64,000 nucleotides of DNA from Todiramphus chloris collaris (GCA_025345505.1 JANVCC010000174.1:4064893-4128892); one strand, 5' to 3'; counted from the first letter of the stretch, positions 13,561 through 25,947 are shown. Notes: a model not told the origin generated them from the sequence alone. Program-made: numbers and translations.

Positions 13561-16489
13561 GAGAAAGCAGCCTCTCGTCAGAGGAATGTGCAAGCAGAGT
13601 ACATTTAAGAGCCACATTCTGTGCTGCCATGGCAACCAGAGTTTTAAAAATTATACCGTCGGTGTTCCAAAATGATGCAACCTACAATGAACATCAGGAA
13701 TAATTAAGAAAAGTAGCATGTGCTCTGTGCTCAGGAGAAGAAACAATGAGGGGACCATTTCTCTATTGATTTTTTTCCTATCCCCCCCCCAAGCGCCGTT
13801 TACTGTTGTTGGGGGGTTTTGCTTTGGTTATACTCTCACAGTGGTTAGTGGCAGGCCGGTCAGAAACCTGAACATTTTGGCCCCAGGAGGTCTTCTAGGA
13901 TGCCCTGCTGGTGGTACCACCGAATGGAAGGATTTCTTCATTTACTTCCTTATTTTAATAGCTGCTGTGCTGGGATGTAGCTCTGATAGGTAGTGAGGTC
14001 TTGACCCCAGGGCCCGATGCCAGCTTTCTTCCACGGCCTTCCAGTCAGCGATGGTATCGACAGCAAGGTATTCTTGCCCCAGCATACAGTCTCTGTCATC
14101 GTATAAAGGCCATGCATTTAGCATTACCCCTTTTTATGCTTCATTTCCATCTTTCATTATACAGCCAGTAATGGAGAGGGAGCAGTAAAAAATGGCAGTC
14201 CCAGGGGTAGATGATGGTGCAGAGAGGAGTCAAGAGGGCTTGAAAATGGCAAAGGTCACAGGTTAAGACCCTTTACTGGGAAGAACAGAAGCAGTCTGAA
14301 CTTGTTAATGAAATGACTGGGATTTTTAGCATTGGGCAGAGAAAGTGAGGAGACTGGGAAAGAATAGCAGCCCGAGCTTTCTGCGGTGTCTTGCGGCGCT
14401 CAATTGTGAATATTGCTGCTAATCCAATGAACTGGATACCTTCTCCTACCTCGGTTTTTTCCAAACCAGAAATTAACTTTTTTCCAGATAAACTGTTCAG
14501 TCTTTTTAGGAGAATAAGATCCAGTCCTGCTGTTTCGCAAACACCAAAGAAGAAACCCTATCTGCTAATTAGATTACTAAAATCCAAATAGCCATGAAAC
14601 TTCCAAACAGGATTGCTTCCCCTGGGGAAAATAAGTACATTTCCAGTTTGAGGACAGATATTCCTTTAATGGACAATGGAAGGTTCTGCTCTTTTCGCTG
14701 CTACGTCAGATCTTCATTACCAGCCAAACTAAGTATCTTGAACACAGGCTCGTGGATGGGGGCAGTGTAAAATAACACAGTTTCATCTGACTTGAGCTTC
14801 CTGAAAAGCTGTTGGGTGTCCTTTCCTGCTACGTGTGTATTCTCCTTTCAGTGCCCTCAAACAGCAGCTCCAACGTAGAGAAGCCTTGGGAAACAGATTC
14901 TGTATTCTTTCAAGGTTGGTTGGGACTGTGTCTTAAACAACAATGATAACAATAACAATAATAAAATGTAAAAATACCGAAGCAGCCAGAAGGGAACAGC
15001 AGAAGGCCAGCTCACTCCCCTGTGCTCCAGCACGAGTGCGATTGCGTGGCCCTGCAGTGTAATTGCCACCCTGAGCTGCACCTCCGCACGCCCACGCTCC
15101 CGTCCCCGCCTCCCCGCATCCCCACCCGGAAAGTAAGAAAGAAACATCTTGTGGTGATGCGGAGTTTCTTGTTCTTCACTGTTGGAGGTGAGTTTGTAAA
15201 AGAACACCGAGTTCATGCCCCAACCACTTCCCAAGAGTCTGGTATTATAAGAATCTGATTTCTTTTTCTCTTTTGCTGACGAGACAGATTGAAAGTCTAT
15301 TTTACGGGCACACCCTTTCAGGTTTCTCTATCTCCTAGCTTGCATTAATTTTTAATCACTTCCTCCAGTTGACATGCAACAACGCCTCCAAGGACTGGCT
15401 GAATTTATTCTCAGACAAGCACTACTCAGCCCTTATCAAGACATCTAAGGTGACATGACCTTAAAAACATCAGAAAATGGATTCTAATTTCAGATGGGCT
15501 GGTATGCATTGGCTTCAGGGGAGCAATACGAGCCTCCCTGAGATGGGAATCTGTCCACGGAAAAATGCCCCTGCATTGGAGAGCAAATTCAGGCTTCTAG
15601 ATTTTCTGGACTGCCGTGTGTGTCTGTTAGCAGAGGATTTGTTGTGCAATTACGGAATTGTTGCCCAGTTTTCAGGCAAGAGAGAAGGTCCTGCTGGTCC
15701 AATAACCCCGTTGTTTTGAAGATTCAAACTCCTCGTGTTTAAGCAGGCGAAGGGGAACACTTGGGAGGGTGTGAATGGTTGTAGATGGACATGTACTCGA
15801 AAGACCCCTATATGAAATACTCAGTAGATGATTAAAGACGCCGTTTCCTTCCCAGGGTGATGTGCTGAATTGATTCCAATTAGACCATGGAACTAGAAAA
15901 ACCCACACAGGGGGAAGGGGCATTGACAGGAGATGGAGCACGGGTGACCTTTGCGTGTGGAGTGTGTGTCCGTGGTGCTCTGGAAAGCAGCAGGCACCGT
16001 GTTTATGGCACCGAGACGCTCAGGGTTAATACTCTGTTCCCAGGCGCGGCGGTGGCAGATTTTAGTGCTAGAACCTTGCTGTCTACCAGCCTTGGCTGCT
16101 AGCTCGGGGGCTGAGAATCGGGTCGGGGACCTGCAAGGAGCTCCAGGTAACGTTTCGGGTGGAGCGTGGGGCCCCGTGCACTTGCACAGACAGGCAGAAA
16201 GCAGCGAGCTCCTTCCCTGCAAAGAGCGCTTCAGAGCCCGGGTAGGGGGTTGCCTGTCCCGGAGGCACGGGAGGAAGTCATGCGGTGTTGGTGAATGGAT
16301 TTGCCTTGGACGTAGTCCCAGCCAGGGCAATTGTGTGACAATTTTAGGGCAAAGGTTCCCCTTGGGTGACATTGGACAGTATTTCAAACGCGCTGCGAGC
16401 GGTAGAGAGCCCGTGCGGGTTACTCCTCTGCCTTGAGACAAACAACGCTTCGGAGAATTAACGATCCGTTCACTGGGGCTGACCCCGCT

Positions 16490-17150
16490 CGTCCCTGAAT
16501 GACAAAGGGGGCGGCCGAGGCCGCGGGCCGGGCCAGCACCAGGCCCCCCGCACCGCACCCAGCCCGCTCTCTGCCCCCGCTGCTTTGCGGGGTTCCAGCC
16601 GCTCCCGCCACGGGCCAGGGCCTCGGAACCCCCCGCAGCGAGGCCGCCCCGGGAAGGAGGGAAGGCTCCGGGAAGGAGGGAAGGCTCCGGGAAGGCAGGA
16701 AGGCCCCGCGGCCCGCAGCGAGGCCGGGCCGGGCCGGCGGCAGCCGAGCCTCCTGCGCGGGCCTCCCGCCGCGGAACGCGTCAGGGCTGGCGCGGCGGCA
16801 GCCGGGCAGACGGGGCGGGAGCTCGCAGGGCGGAACAGCCGCAGTCTGGGCTCCCAGCCTCCTGGCTAGACTGGAGAAACTTCTAATTGAGTTCCTGAGC
16901 CTCCCCTCCCCTCCCTGCAGCTCGGCTGAAAAACACCCTGGCTGCCAGCCATGCCCTTTCGCGGTGACCTTGCCTGCAAATAGCGCGCAGGAATTTTTAC
17001 AGGCGCTGTGCACTTGGAAAAAGGGCTGGGGAGGGGTGGCCGGAGGGAGCGGGGAAGGGGGGCACGCCGGGCCCTTGCCTCTCAACCCCAAACCTCATCG
17101 GCTTCCCTTGTCGACCTCAGCCCCCCTCGTGAAGCCGCTGAGCCCATGAA
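16490..17150. promoter_or_regulatory. Orphan CpG island inside SKI intron 1, candidate alternative promoter or enhancer
   Basis: About 660 bp is strikingly richer in G+C and CpG than the flanks, with repeated cgg/gcc blocks and a NotI-type core (gcggccg). It contains a GC box GGGGCGGG at 16812-16819 and a short tandem of gggaaggagggaaggctcc near 16660-16710. A G-run cluster suited to quadruplex formation lies at 17023-17062. Open frames of over 200 codons occur on both strands (16499-17149 +, 16420-17091 -), as expected where stop codons are rare. Neither encodes the SKI first exon or any family I recognise. The island could be an unannotated first exon and promoter, or a CpG-rich intronic enhancer. 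Confidence 0.6.
17023..17062 (+). other. G-run cluster at the 3' side of the CpG island
   Basis: Six G runs of three to six bases are packed in 40 bp, starting ggg-ct-gggg-a-gggg. Several quadruplex registers are possible. Such clusters are common near promoters. Confidence 0.65.
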
Positions 17151-17212
17151 CTGCAGATCTCCTTCCATCGTGCGTGCTCTTTTTTGGAGTGTTACAGATC
17201 AGTTTCTTTCTT

Positions 17213-17224
17213 CTGATGGTAAGA
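17213..17224 (+). promoter_or_regulatory. Strong 5' splice-site match downstream of the CpG island
   Basis: The sequence CTGATG is followed by gtaaga, with the GT at 17219-17220. It is one of the best donor matches near the island and would end a putative island-derived first exon at 17218. The upstream ATG at 17146 opens a frame that would reach exon 2 out of frame, so such an exon would most likely be 5' untranslated. A second possible donor, CAG before gtaacg, lies at 16146/16147. Confidence 0.3.
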
Positions 17225-17248
17225 CATTATAACTCTGTAAAGGCTGAT

Positions 17249-17275
17249 ATAAACGGTCTAAAGGAGACCGTTTAT
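17249..17275. repeat. Perfect inverted repeat, 11-bp arms with a 5-nt loop
   Basis: The left arm ATAAACGGTCT (17249-17259) and right arm AGACCGTTTAT (17265-17275) are exact reverse complements around the loop AAAGG. The element sits 30 bp past the donor-like site behind the CpG island. Without that context it would be a plain short hairpin. Confidence 0.85.
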
Positions 17276-19837
17276 CACGGTGGCAGGAGGGTACACTGTA
17301 CACTTACATTCCGTGTTACATACAGTTAGTCTTTGGCATATATATACAACAAACACGTACATAAAACTCAGGGAGGAGGGGTTTGTCTGTCCGTGTGTGT
17401 GTATATGAATGCATAAAAACGTCCATCCATCCAGTTATGCACGAACATGGTGTAAAATGATACTGGTAATGGCTGTCTACTTAGGATATATACATAAAAA
17501 GCAGCAGCAGCCACTGGCTAAAAATAACCTCAAATTGTTCTCTCAGATTACATCAATTAAGTTTAGAACATTTGATGCAAAAAGTCGGGCTGCTAAATTC
17601 TGTTTAAGAATTACTGGTTCTTCTGGGACACTGTGCTGCAGGCCGTGGTGATCGCTGGGCTAGGGACACCGGAGCCACGCGGCATTTTGCCCCTGCCCAG
17701 CCATGTGCCATTGACCAAGCTGCCCTGACTCCTTCACATTCTATCAGCAGTATTAATTCAAATTACAAGCTTTCCTGGGAGGGATGAGTCCAAGCGACGT
17801 CAGCGAAGTCACTCCCCGAATCCTTGCAGGGCCCTCTGGCAGTGCTGCTGTCACAGTGTTGCCCCTGGCGCGCTGTCACCCGGAGCTTTGACAGTACTAC
17901 GGGAATATTCTCCGCTCCGTCTTTTGGTGTCACAGGAGATGTTCCTGCTACAGCTGCAGCGTGCAGGCTCTTGGATTTGAAGGTGTTCAGCACTTTGCAG
18001 GATCATGCTTTTCACACGTTGCCACCTCGCTCTCAGTCACTGAATCAGGGGCGTACCGTGGCAGTTGTGTCGGGCTCTTCAGATGTGCGCTACGAACGTC
18101 ATGATACAAAAGGGAAAATTGATTATTTGGCAGTGGCTTTAATTAAAACTTGTTTTTCTTGCCCGCTCTCCCGTGTTTCTATCTGTGGCAGCCCACTCCC
18201 TGCAGTCAGCAAGGTTTTCACCGCTCGCAAAAGTTCAGCTGTTGCAATCAAAGGTAATTTTGTTTGTGCAAGATACTCATCTCCAAGGAAGGGCTCAAAG
18301 AGGGGTGAACGAGAGGACAGGAGGCAGATGACTTAAGAGTTTCTATTATGCCTTTCTGACCACCCCAATAATTCTTTAATGGCTTCCTAATAAACGTGTA
18401 ACGTCACCGTGTCTGAGAGGTTTTTTGGACTGCTTTTCTACTCCGTCACTAACGGGTATGAAAAAGCAGTGGTCAGGACCAGACCTCTGCACGTGTCTGC
18501 GCTGCCTCGATACGATGCTACGGCACTGTCCGAGTTCTTGCCTTTTATACAAAAAGGGAGTCACTGGGCTAGATGTTGTTGTGTGTAAATTCAACTGTAA
18601 GATTCATCAAGACGTGCAGTGCTCCTGGCACCTTTTACGTAAGCAACCCAGGGTCTCCTGAGAGGGTTTTGATACCTGAGGGAGCAGAAAGAGAGTTTCT
18701 TCTGTTGCAAGATAGAATTTGCTTAGTGTGACTTTCTCGGAGACATATGGCGCAGCAGCACCTGTTTTGTGAGTATGATCTCAGTGCAGGGAGAGCAGAT
18801 CCTCGAGAATAGAGGAAATTTCATAGCTCCTTCCCATGATTCCACCTGGCTGCCACCTGCTCCCACATTTAATTGGCCCCGGTCCCTTGGCTCCCCACAC
18901 CGACCGCAGGGTAAGCAGGAGGAAGCAGAGACAGACAGCGAGTATGCAAAGTCTTGTGGGGAAACAAAAGGGACTTCGAAAGAGCAGCTCCGAGAGAAGC
19001 CAGGCTGGTTCATGTCAGACCCGTCAGTCATCAGGGGCCGTGGCTGGCCAGAGTGCCACACAGCCTGTCCCTGCGGCGCGGAGCAGCGCAGCTTCGTGTC
19101 CACCTGGGCTCGCTCAGCTCAGTAACATCCCACTCGAAGGTTCCGCTGCCATTTGACGCTGAACTGGTGGCTCAGAAGTTTCCATCCTTCTAGTTTTGTA
19201 GCGCAAAATAACAGCGATAACAGCTGGGAGTATCCGAGTGTAGTTGGCAGTGATATCTACACACCAGGGATAAACATCCTGACAAAGCTGAAGTGTTTAT
19301 TTGCATGTGGATGTCACTGCTTGGTAAATTGCAACACATCTGGTTATCGCCGCTGAGATTTGCCAATGAAAAGGAGGGTGTTTTGCCTCGTTTTTCCCAG
19401 AACAAAGTGAGCGTGGCTGCTCATGTGAAGGAGGTTTGAGAAGCTGATACCGAACAGATTCCATCCCCCCCTTGTCTGTGTTCACCCCCAGCCCGGAGTT
19501 CAGCCACCTTCTTGCACTTACTTACTATGACCACAGCCATTTAACCACGGTTTCTTAACTTCATCTAACCACAGCGGTAGCCGTGGTGAAGACTGAAAAA
19601 CTTCGGGAGGAAAAAGCTGTGGTGCTGCAGCGAACCTGTGTGGATCTGTGCTGTGAGCTGGGCGCTTGTCTGAAAGCCTGAGGTACAAACGGCGCCTGTG
19701 CGCACCGGTGCTCAAACGTGGCCGCGTAGGTTGTGGAATGATGGACTCTGAAACGGGTTAAAAAATGCAGTTACTAGTTACAATTTTAAAGCCTTATATG
19801 TTGCACAGATCAGCGTTGTACAGTGGCAGGTGGCTCT

Positions 19838-19915
19838 TAGCCTTGTTTCGCCTCTGGGGAAACTGAGGCAGAACGGGGTCAGTCGGTGAGCTGACATACA
19901 GGGAAACCCCTCACT
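19838..19915 (-). mobile_element. MIR-like ancient SINE fragment, reverse orientation
   Basis: The key run is ggggaaactgaggcagaa, the reverse of the MIR ctcagtttcccc block. It is followed by ggtcagtcggtgagctgaca, where MIR would have the gttaagtgacttgccc part. The match is short, so confidence is moderate. Confidence 0.48.
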
Positions 19916-20734
19916 CCTGGGGTGTGCAGAGCAGTCTGCTCCAGCAGATCCTTACACAGGATGTCTCTCTCTCTGTTACGCACCTGCACTGGAGGGTAAG
20001 CTGGAGCTAGGGGCTCGGGGCACTTGAATTTAAGAACTTTTTATGCAGGTGGCCCTGAGCTACAGGCACAGCTGGTATGGCTCAAAGTAATTCTCGGTGA
20101 AGATTCACATCAGTGTTGTCCTGTAAAGTGAGCAACCTTTCCAGTCCTGCACCTCCATGCTGCCCCTCAGCAGCTTTCCGAAGCGTTCTCCATTCATTGC
20201 TGCCGTGGAAAATACGCAGGTCTAAACTGTCCTAAGCTCTCTAGACCAGAATTTCACTTGGCACAGGTGGGGAGGCTCTTCCACGTTAGCTCAGGGGAGC
20301 CTTTTCCTTTGTAATGTTTCTCTTTTGCTGTGCCATGGAGCTCTGGATTCCATTCCAGCACCTGCTTGCTGTTTTGTGGATGGACACCTTCTCCCTCTCC
20401 ACATGCAGGAAAAGGGAGGAGAAGGACATTGGGAGAAAAGAGCTGCTTCCACGGCCTTGGCGTGACTGAAACCATCTGCAAAGGGTTTGCTTGGTAATAC
20501 TGCGTGCTGGGGCCACAAGAGATGCCCAGACAGGGTGGTGTAGCTCTTGCTGATTCGCAGCATTAATTTAAGCTTCTCCCTACGTTGCTGCATTTTCAGT
20601 TCCCTTTCTAGAGAAAGAGCCAGCTGTAGAGAAGTGCTGTTCTTGCTGCCTGCCCGCCCCGCGTGCCTGCTTCTAGAAACGGGGCTCTGCTGCAGCACGG
20701 GGGGAATCTGGGGAAGGGGGAGATAAGAAACCAT

Positions 20735-20880
20735 AATGAGAATTAATTGCTTTTGCTTTCATTCCAGAACATTCCTTTCCTATGTATAAGACTCTAATGG
20801 TTACTTTGATATATAGAGCAATATAATGAAATTGGCTTTGCATTATACTCTGGGAGGCTTTGGATTTTCTTTAATGCATG
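20735..20880. promoter_or_regulatory. Candidate enhancer with a double TEAD (M-CAT) motif
   Basis: CATTCC occurs at 20760-20765 and again at 20770-20775, a direct repeat with a 10-bp period, close to one helical turn. Around it are GAATTAATTGC, CTTTGATAT and CTTTGCAT. The whole 140-bp block is repeat-free and AT-rich between GC-richer flanks. Confidence 0.3.
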
Positions 20881-23800
20881 TCTACGTGAGAGTCAGAGAC
20901 GTGCGGGAAGGAGACTTGTCCTGGGCCTTGCTGCAGTTCGTGCTGCTCACCTGAAGGAGTGTGTGCACGGGGCTGCAGCTGCAGTGCCCAGCTGCCAGTG
21001 CTGGGGACACCCTTGGGCTTAGTGGAGGAAGGAGGAGGCCGAGATGGCTTCTTTCTCTCTCTCTCAATACTCTGGCTTGTAGCTTTTGCCTCTTATCTCT
21101 CAGTTCTGAACTTAAGACATTTGGAAGATGATGCACGTGAGGGGTCAGATGTCTATGTAGAGAAGTGGACAGCCACAAGCAGCATCCTTAGTAGTCCTTC
21201 CAAGGTGAGCTGCCTTTCTCAGCCACTTAGAACTTCGGAGCAGCCTGAGGGCTGCTTGTTTGATCGTTTCTGGGTATAGCCCTATCCTTGGAGTGTGCAA
21301 ACAAACACGGTGCATTGTGACGCTTGCAGTGGGGCTGCAGCAGAACTTGCAGTGGGACAGCAACCATTTGTATAATACCCGTTCTTACAGGGACTTTTTA
21401 TTTACTTTGAGGCTCCTTTATGCCTCTGTAAAGAGGTTTGAATGCCGTTTAGACTGCACCAAAGAGTCCGTCACCGGCTTCCAAGCACACAAATGGGAAA
21501 TTAACAGCTGCTGTGAAGTGTAGCTGATTTCCTGAGGACCACCTCTCTGCCACTCTAATGGAACACGGGGATGATAGTGAAATGCAGTAGCAGAATAGAA
21601 CGGCAGGCGCTGACCCTCTAAATCATCTTGAAGTCAAACAGCATTAAACAGTTCCTGGTGCCTCCTGCCAAGTGCACGATACCGCTGTGTCTCAGCAGCG
21701 CGGCCGCTTACAGATAAGGAGAGGTTAGTGCCCTCCCAGGACTGGGAGAGCCTTCACAGAGGTGTCGGTACCAGTTTCGCCAGTCCATGCAGTATCTCTT
21801 CCTCTGCCTTCTCTTCCCATCGAAGGGACAGACCAGCTCCATGTTCAACACCTCTTAGTCTGGAGAGAGGCAGGGAGCCAGGCAGTGGCTTGTACCCTCT
21901 GTCTCTGCTGGTATCTGGACACGGTTTGCATTGTGGTCTGTGTGATATCCTACTACAGTGAAGAGTCTTGTGGTCGCTCCAGTGGAAGCTGGGACTAAGG
22001 ATATGTAAATTTAATTCCTTTGCCACATAAATCCTCCGTAAGCACGATTCAGATCGTGCTAATCCAGATCTGCAAAAAGGGGCCTTTCTTTTCCTCTTTT
22101 CTGGATCGGGATCTCTCTGGTTACGTGTGTGTGTTTGTGTGGCTGTGCTTGCTTGAGGCGTGTAGAACCTTTCGCAATGTTCCGACCGGCAGAGCGGCAT
22201 CAATTGGAAGTTTTTAGATAGAGCGAGGTCCTGTCAGCAAACTGAGAGTTCTTCCCCTCTGCCAAGGAGGAAGCGAGGGTATAGATAGCCTAGTACTGTT
22301 ACTTGATTGCAGAACAAAGAAGGAAGTAATTAGGCCACACCCTTTATGTGTTCCCTTCCCCGCCACGGATGTGAATTTTGGACTGACACTTAAAGAATCT
22401 CGAAGACAGGAGTGTACTCCTTGCCTAGAAAAAAAAGGGCTAAACGGTACCGAGCCCGTGCGAGCTGCTGTGCACCAACCTAATCTAGGTTTGCTGCCAG
22501 CTGAAACAAGAAGTTATGTATGATTCTGTTTTTCTCCTTTCCATATTTCTTTTTTCCATTAGCTTTAGAGTCAGTTAATGTTTATACAGACTGAGTCACC
22601 CATCCCTACCCAGCCACCAAAGAATGCATTTAATTCACAGCTCAAGAAGCAAGCTGAATGTTTAAATTGACTCAACCTTTGAGGAGGCTTTGATCCACTC
22701 TGGAGAAGAGTGACTAAGTGAAACCAGGGGAAGGCAGCTTGCAATACCCCAGCTTACAGCTCTCGCCCCAGGATCGTTTTCACAAAGAAGGCTGAATGCT
22801 ACAAGCAGTTTGGGAGTGGCATCATGATTTCTGGGCTGGGACAATGGCTGCTTTCTGCAGTGCACAACAGTGCGAAGGGACTGGGCAGCAGCCAGGGTCA
22901 TGAAACGTTTGGGGTTCTTCGGACTGGTTTTAGAAGTGCCAGCCCCTTTAAGCGCTCGGATTTGGATACCTTAGAGGGATTTGATTTTCACAAAGTGCTG
23001 AATACACATGTTCTGAAAAACAGGACGCAGGAAACTTGTCCTATGAAAAGCCTTGGTCGTTGCCACGTTCAAAATATGTGCTCTTTGGTCAGTTTTCCAA
23101 ATGTCAACCCCATATTAAGATAGTTGATCGAATCCAGGCAGGGACCGTAGATTAAACCGAGCCTCCTTCTCTGTTCCCCACTCCCGCTGCATTATTTGTT
23201 ACACTTCTGGAGCACTGAAGGATGTTAATGCAGCTGGATTTAAAGGTGTAAATAACTAAGCTGTGTGTGGCTGGTTGTGGGAAGCATCCTTGATCTCTCC
23301 TCTAGGGACTCTGCAGCATCTGGGAAGTATCCTTTCCAGGATGTCGTGCCATGCCCATGTCTCTGACCACTGTTCCATACTGAACCAAGTTGGTTTCGGA
23401 GCCTTGCAGAAAGGGGGTAAATTGTCTCTTCGGAGTCGTGCAATTCCTGTTGTACGTTTTCTGGTGAGCAGCCAGAAATCCCTGCACACTGCCTCTCTCT
23501 TCTCCCTCTTATGCGCACTCTGTCTCTCTAGCTTTTCCCTTGCCTTGTGTGCCAAGAATGTGGTGGGGGAAGGGGGAACCGCACAGGAAATGCCTCTTCT
23601 TTTCTCTAACGACATTTCCAGCTGCATTTGGATGGGAGAATTCGAGGAGGGGGAAAGCATCAAATCAGTGGAAAGTTGTTCAGCTGCCAAGTCAAACTGG
23701 TACATTTTAACTCTGGAGACAGTAGAGCCTTTTCTCCTGAATTTTGGCCCATTTTTAAAGTTCCGTTTTTGGAAAAGCAGGGGGGAAAGAAGTTAGTGAC

Positions 23801-23986
23801 ATCAGTGCTCCTGAGTTTTATTTGTAAGCGTATTTTTCTCAGCAGAAGTAAAGCTGCATTGTAGCTTTACTTTTAAAGGTTGAGAGTGCAATCCGTTTAG
23901 GAAAGCTTAAGAAGGGTGATGGCTTTTTGTTTCATATCAAGGAGTGTCTGCCTGCCCATCCATCTTCCGTTTCTCCATCCACCCAC

Positions 23987-24004
23987 CCAGCCAGCCAGCC
24001 AGCC
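23987..24004 (+). repeat. CCAG tetramer microsatellite
   Basis: Four to five CCAG units follow a C/A/T-rich lead-in (ccatccacccaccc). Confidence 0.85.
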
Positions 24005-25743
24005 GCGTGCAGTGCCAGAGCCTCCCGCGGGCTGCCTCCCGTCCTTCTACTCACTGCTGTTCCTCGGGAACTCTCCTGTCACATCTGGGGTAGCCGTGCC
24101 AGCCTCTGGGACCAGCCCCGTCGCAAGCAGTTGCAGATTGATTGGTACAGGGATAGCCTTACGATTTCTGAGGTGCCAAGGAGGCAGAGGAGTTAGCTGC
24201 AGAGTAAAGCCGTGGGAGAGGTGTGGAAAGGCCAGGAGATGAAAGCTGTTCTCACCAGATAGCCGGATTTCTTCTCTCCGTCTCAGTCCAACAAGGAGTT
24301 CTCTCCAAATTGTCTGCGTGTTGCAGGAGGTGGGCTTTGCCCGTGGCATGCTGAATCTGGAGTTTATCACTGGTTCAGTGCCCAGCATCTTGAGCAACCT
24401 GAGGTCTTTTATTCAATTCATGATCAAATGGTATTCTTTTTGTAGCTCGCGAGAGTAGTTTGTGGTGGCTGTTAATAGCAGTAGTAAGCAAGCACTAGAA
24501 TCCTTCTCACTGGTGAGCCTTACAGTCCTAACAGTTTGAGTGCCGTGTGTTTTGCAATTGTGTGCCATATAAACGGTGTTCCCTGGAGTAGGGTGCACTG
24601 AGACATCAAAGTTGTGCAGCAGCTTTACCCCGTGAAAAAAAAAGTAAAAAGAGGAGGAAAGAAAAGGGCGGGGGGAAGCTTGTTATTAGCAGCCTGGTTG
24701 TCTGCATTTAGAAAACCTATTAAAAATGCATCGTGCTGAGGAGACAGTCTGCACAGCGTGTAAAAAAGACGGGTTGCAGTAATTCTGTCTGGGTGTTTTG
24801 AATCGCAGCCTCGGATAAAATACACAGGATGGAGAAAAGGGGCTGGGAGTAAAATTCTGAGAAAAGTTGTGTATTGCTGGTGCAGTTGCGTTCTGGCTTC
24901 AGACCAAATGCGTGACTGTTGCCAGGGTCACAGAGCAGCTACAGAGGTAGGAGGAAAACTGGGAGCAGGATGCTGAGGGTGCAGGAGATCTCTCTCGTGA
25001 TGCCGAGATGATATACTGGGGGGAGTTACAGCATGAGAGCTGGAGTTAAGCTCGGCTGGATTGATCCCAGTTTCTTCCGAGCTAGAGTAAATCAAAGATG
25101 ACTTTCTGGAAGTCACATGGCTGTGCGTTGATGGGAATCTCCAGTGTGACTTAACTAAAACACAAGGCTCGTTTGATTCTTCTTCCCTTTGAACTCGTGA
25201 AGGTTGAAAGGAGCGCGCAGAGGTAGCAGAACGTCCCCAGGAAGCGCGTGGGGGGAGCGGAGAGTCCAGTCCCTTAGTTCTCTGCACTGGAGCCAGTCTG
25301 CATCACTGCTGCACAGTGGGGCCGGGCAGGGCCCTGGCACACGGCTCGGGTCTGTCGCCAGCAGGGCAGCTGAATCAGCCACCTGCATAAGCCTCTTGGT
25401 CACGCGTGTGACACGCTCAGTGCCCTCAGCAGCACGTCTCACGCTGCACCCTGCACTGCTCCATTGCCGCCGCGGCCTGGGCATCTCCCTGGGTCCAGCC
25501 CTTAGTCCGGGGCCTCTGCCCCCAGATGTGCCCTTGCCGCGTGTACCGCACACTGTCTGCTTTCTCGGGCAGCACGGGGGAGCAGATGGGCTCTAGCACA
25601 ATGCCAGCCCCTCTGGTGGGGCTCTGCAACCTTCTGTCTCTGTCCTCAAAGAGGAGAGGGGAGGGAGCGCTGGAGCTTCCTTCTTTGCAGGCTTGAGTGC
25701 CCCGAGGGACCCCATGAAAGCAGGGGTCACCAAACCGTCTGGG

Positions 25744-25835
25744 CTGCCCTCCGTGCTGCCCCCCATGCTGCCCCCCGTGCTGCCCCCCATGCTGCCCCCC
25801 GTGCTGCCCTCCATGCTGCCCTCCGTGCTGCCCTC
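25744..25835 (+). repeat. Minisatellite, 12-bp unit, 7 full copies plus a partial copy
   Basis: Units of the form ctgccccccgtg and ctgccccccatg alternate, with ctgccctcc variants at both ends. The period is exactly 12, so each frame encodes a 4-residue repeat and no stop codon appears. The minus-strand frame gives a Gly/Ser-Met/Thr repeat within a 186-codon open frame (25593-26153). I regard that frame as a by-product of the repeat. Confidence 0.95.
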
Positions 25836-25947
25836 AGCTGTGAGCGGTCCCTGCGCTCTCCCCTCCAAAGGGCTGGGCTCCTTTAGCTTTCCACTCCCGA
25901 GGCCTCCGTGGCCTCGTCTGTCGTCCCTGCTGCTTTCGGAGAGTGAA

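Larger units (their letters stand above)
1..16489 (+). other. SKI: SKI intron 1, first visible part (non-coding)
   Basis: No exon with family resemblance was found on either strand; open frames are short (up to about 160 codons outside the GC-rich end) and look like chance. The stretch holds poly-T/poly-A tracts (5999-6013, 11158-11177, 13526-13560), an A/C-rich low-complexity tract (11169-11230), one MIR-like fragment (12400-12492) and several AT-rich blocks dense in homeodomain-type motifs, listed separately. Assignment to intron 1 is an inference. Exon 2 at 60994 is the first SKI exon seen and the roughly 970-nt first coding exon is absent from the window, so it must lie to the left. Confidence 0.75.
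17276..25743 (+). other. SKI: SKI intron 1, segment between the CpG island and the 12-bp minisatellite
   Basis: This stretch is non-coding by inspection. It contains a MIR-like fragment (19838-19915), a double TEAD-type motif block (about 20735-20880), a short CCAG tetramer run (23987-24004) and GT-rich runs near 17390 and 22125. The part from 25200 to 25620 is GC-rich with scattered CpG but weaker than the island at 16.5-17.1 kb. No spliced gene model could be supported. Confidence 0.7.

Noticed and set aside
15893-16558. 221-codon minus-strand open frame
   Set aside because: It overlaps the GC-rich approach to the CpG island and shows no domain. It competes with a + strand frame of similar quality.
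16420-17149. Open frames above 200 codons on both strands of the CpG island
   Set aside because: Stop codons are rare in GC-rich DNA, and both strands are open at once. The translations (Ala/Gly/Pro/Arg-rich) match neither the SKI first exon nor a known family.
16499-17149. The CpG island as the missing SKI first exon
   Set aside because: The first exon should encode the DHD and SAND-like domains with conserved Cys/His residues in about 320 codons. None of the frames here does.
21705-21755. Possible further MIR-like fragment (ttacagataaggagaggttagtg)
   Set aside because: Only about 25 alignable bases; too short to separate from chance.
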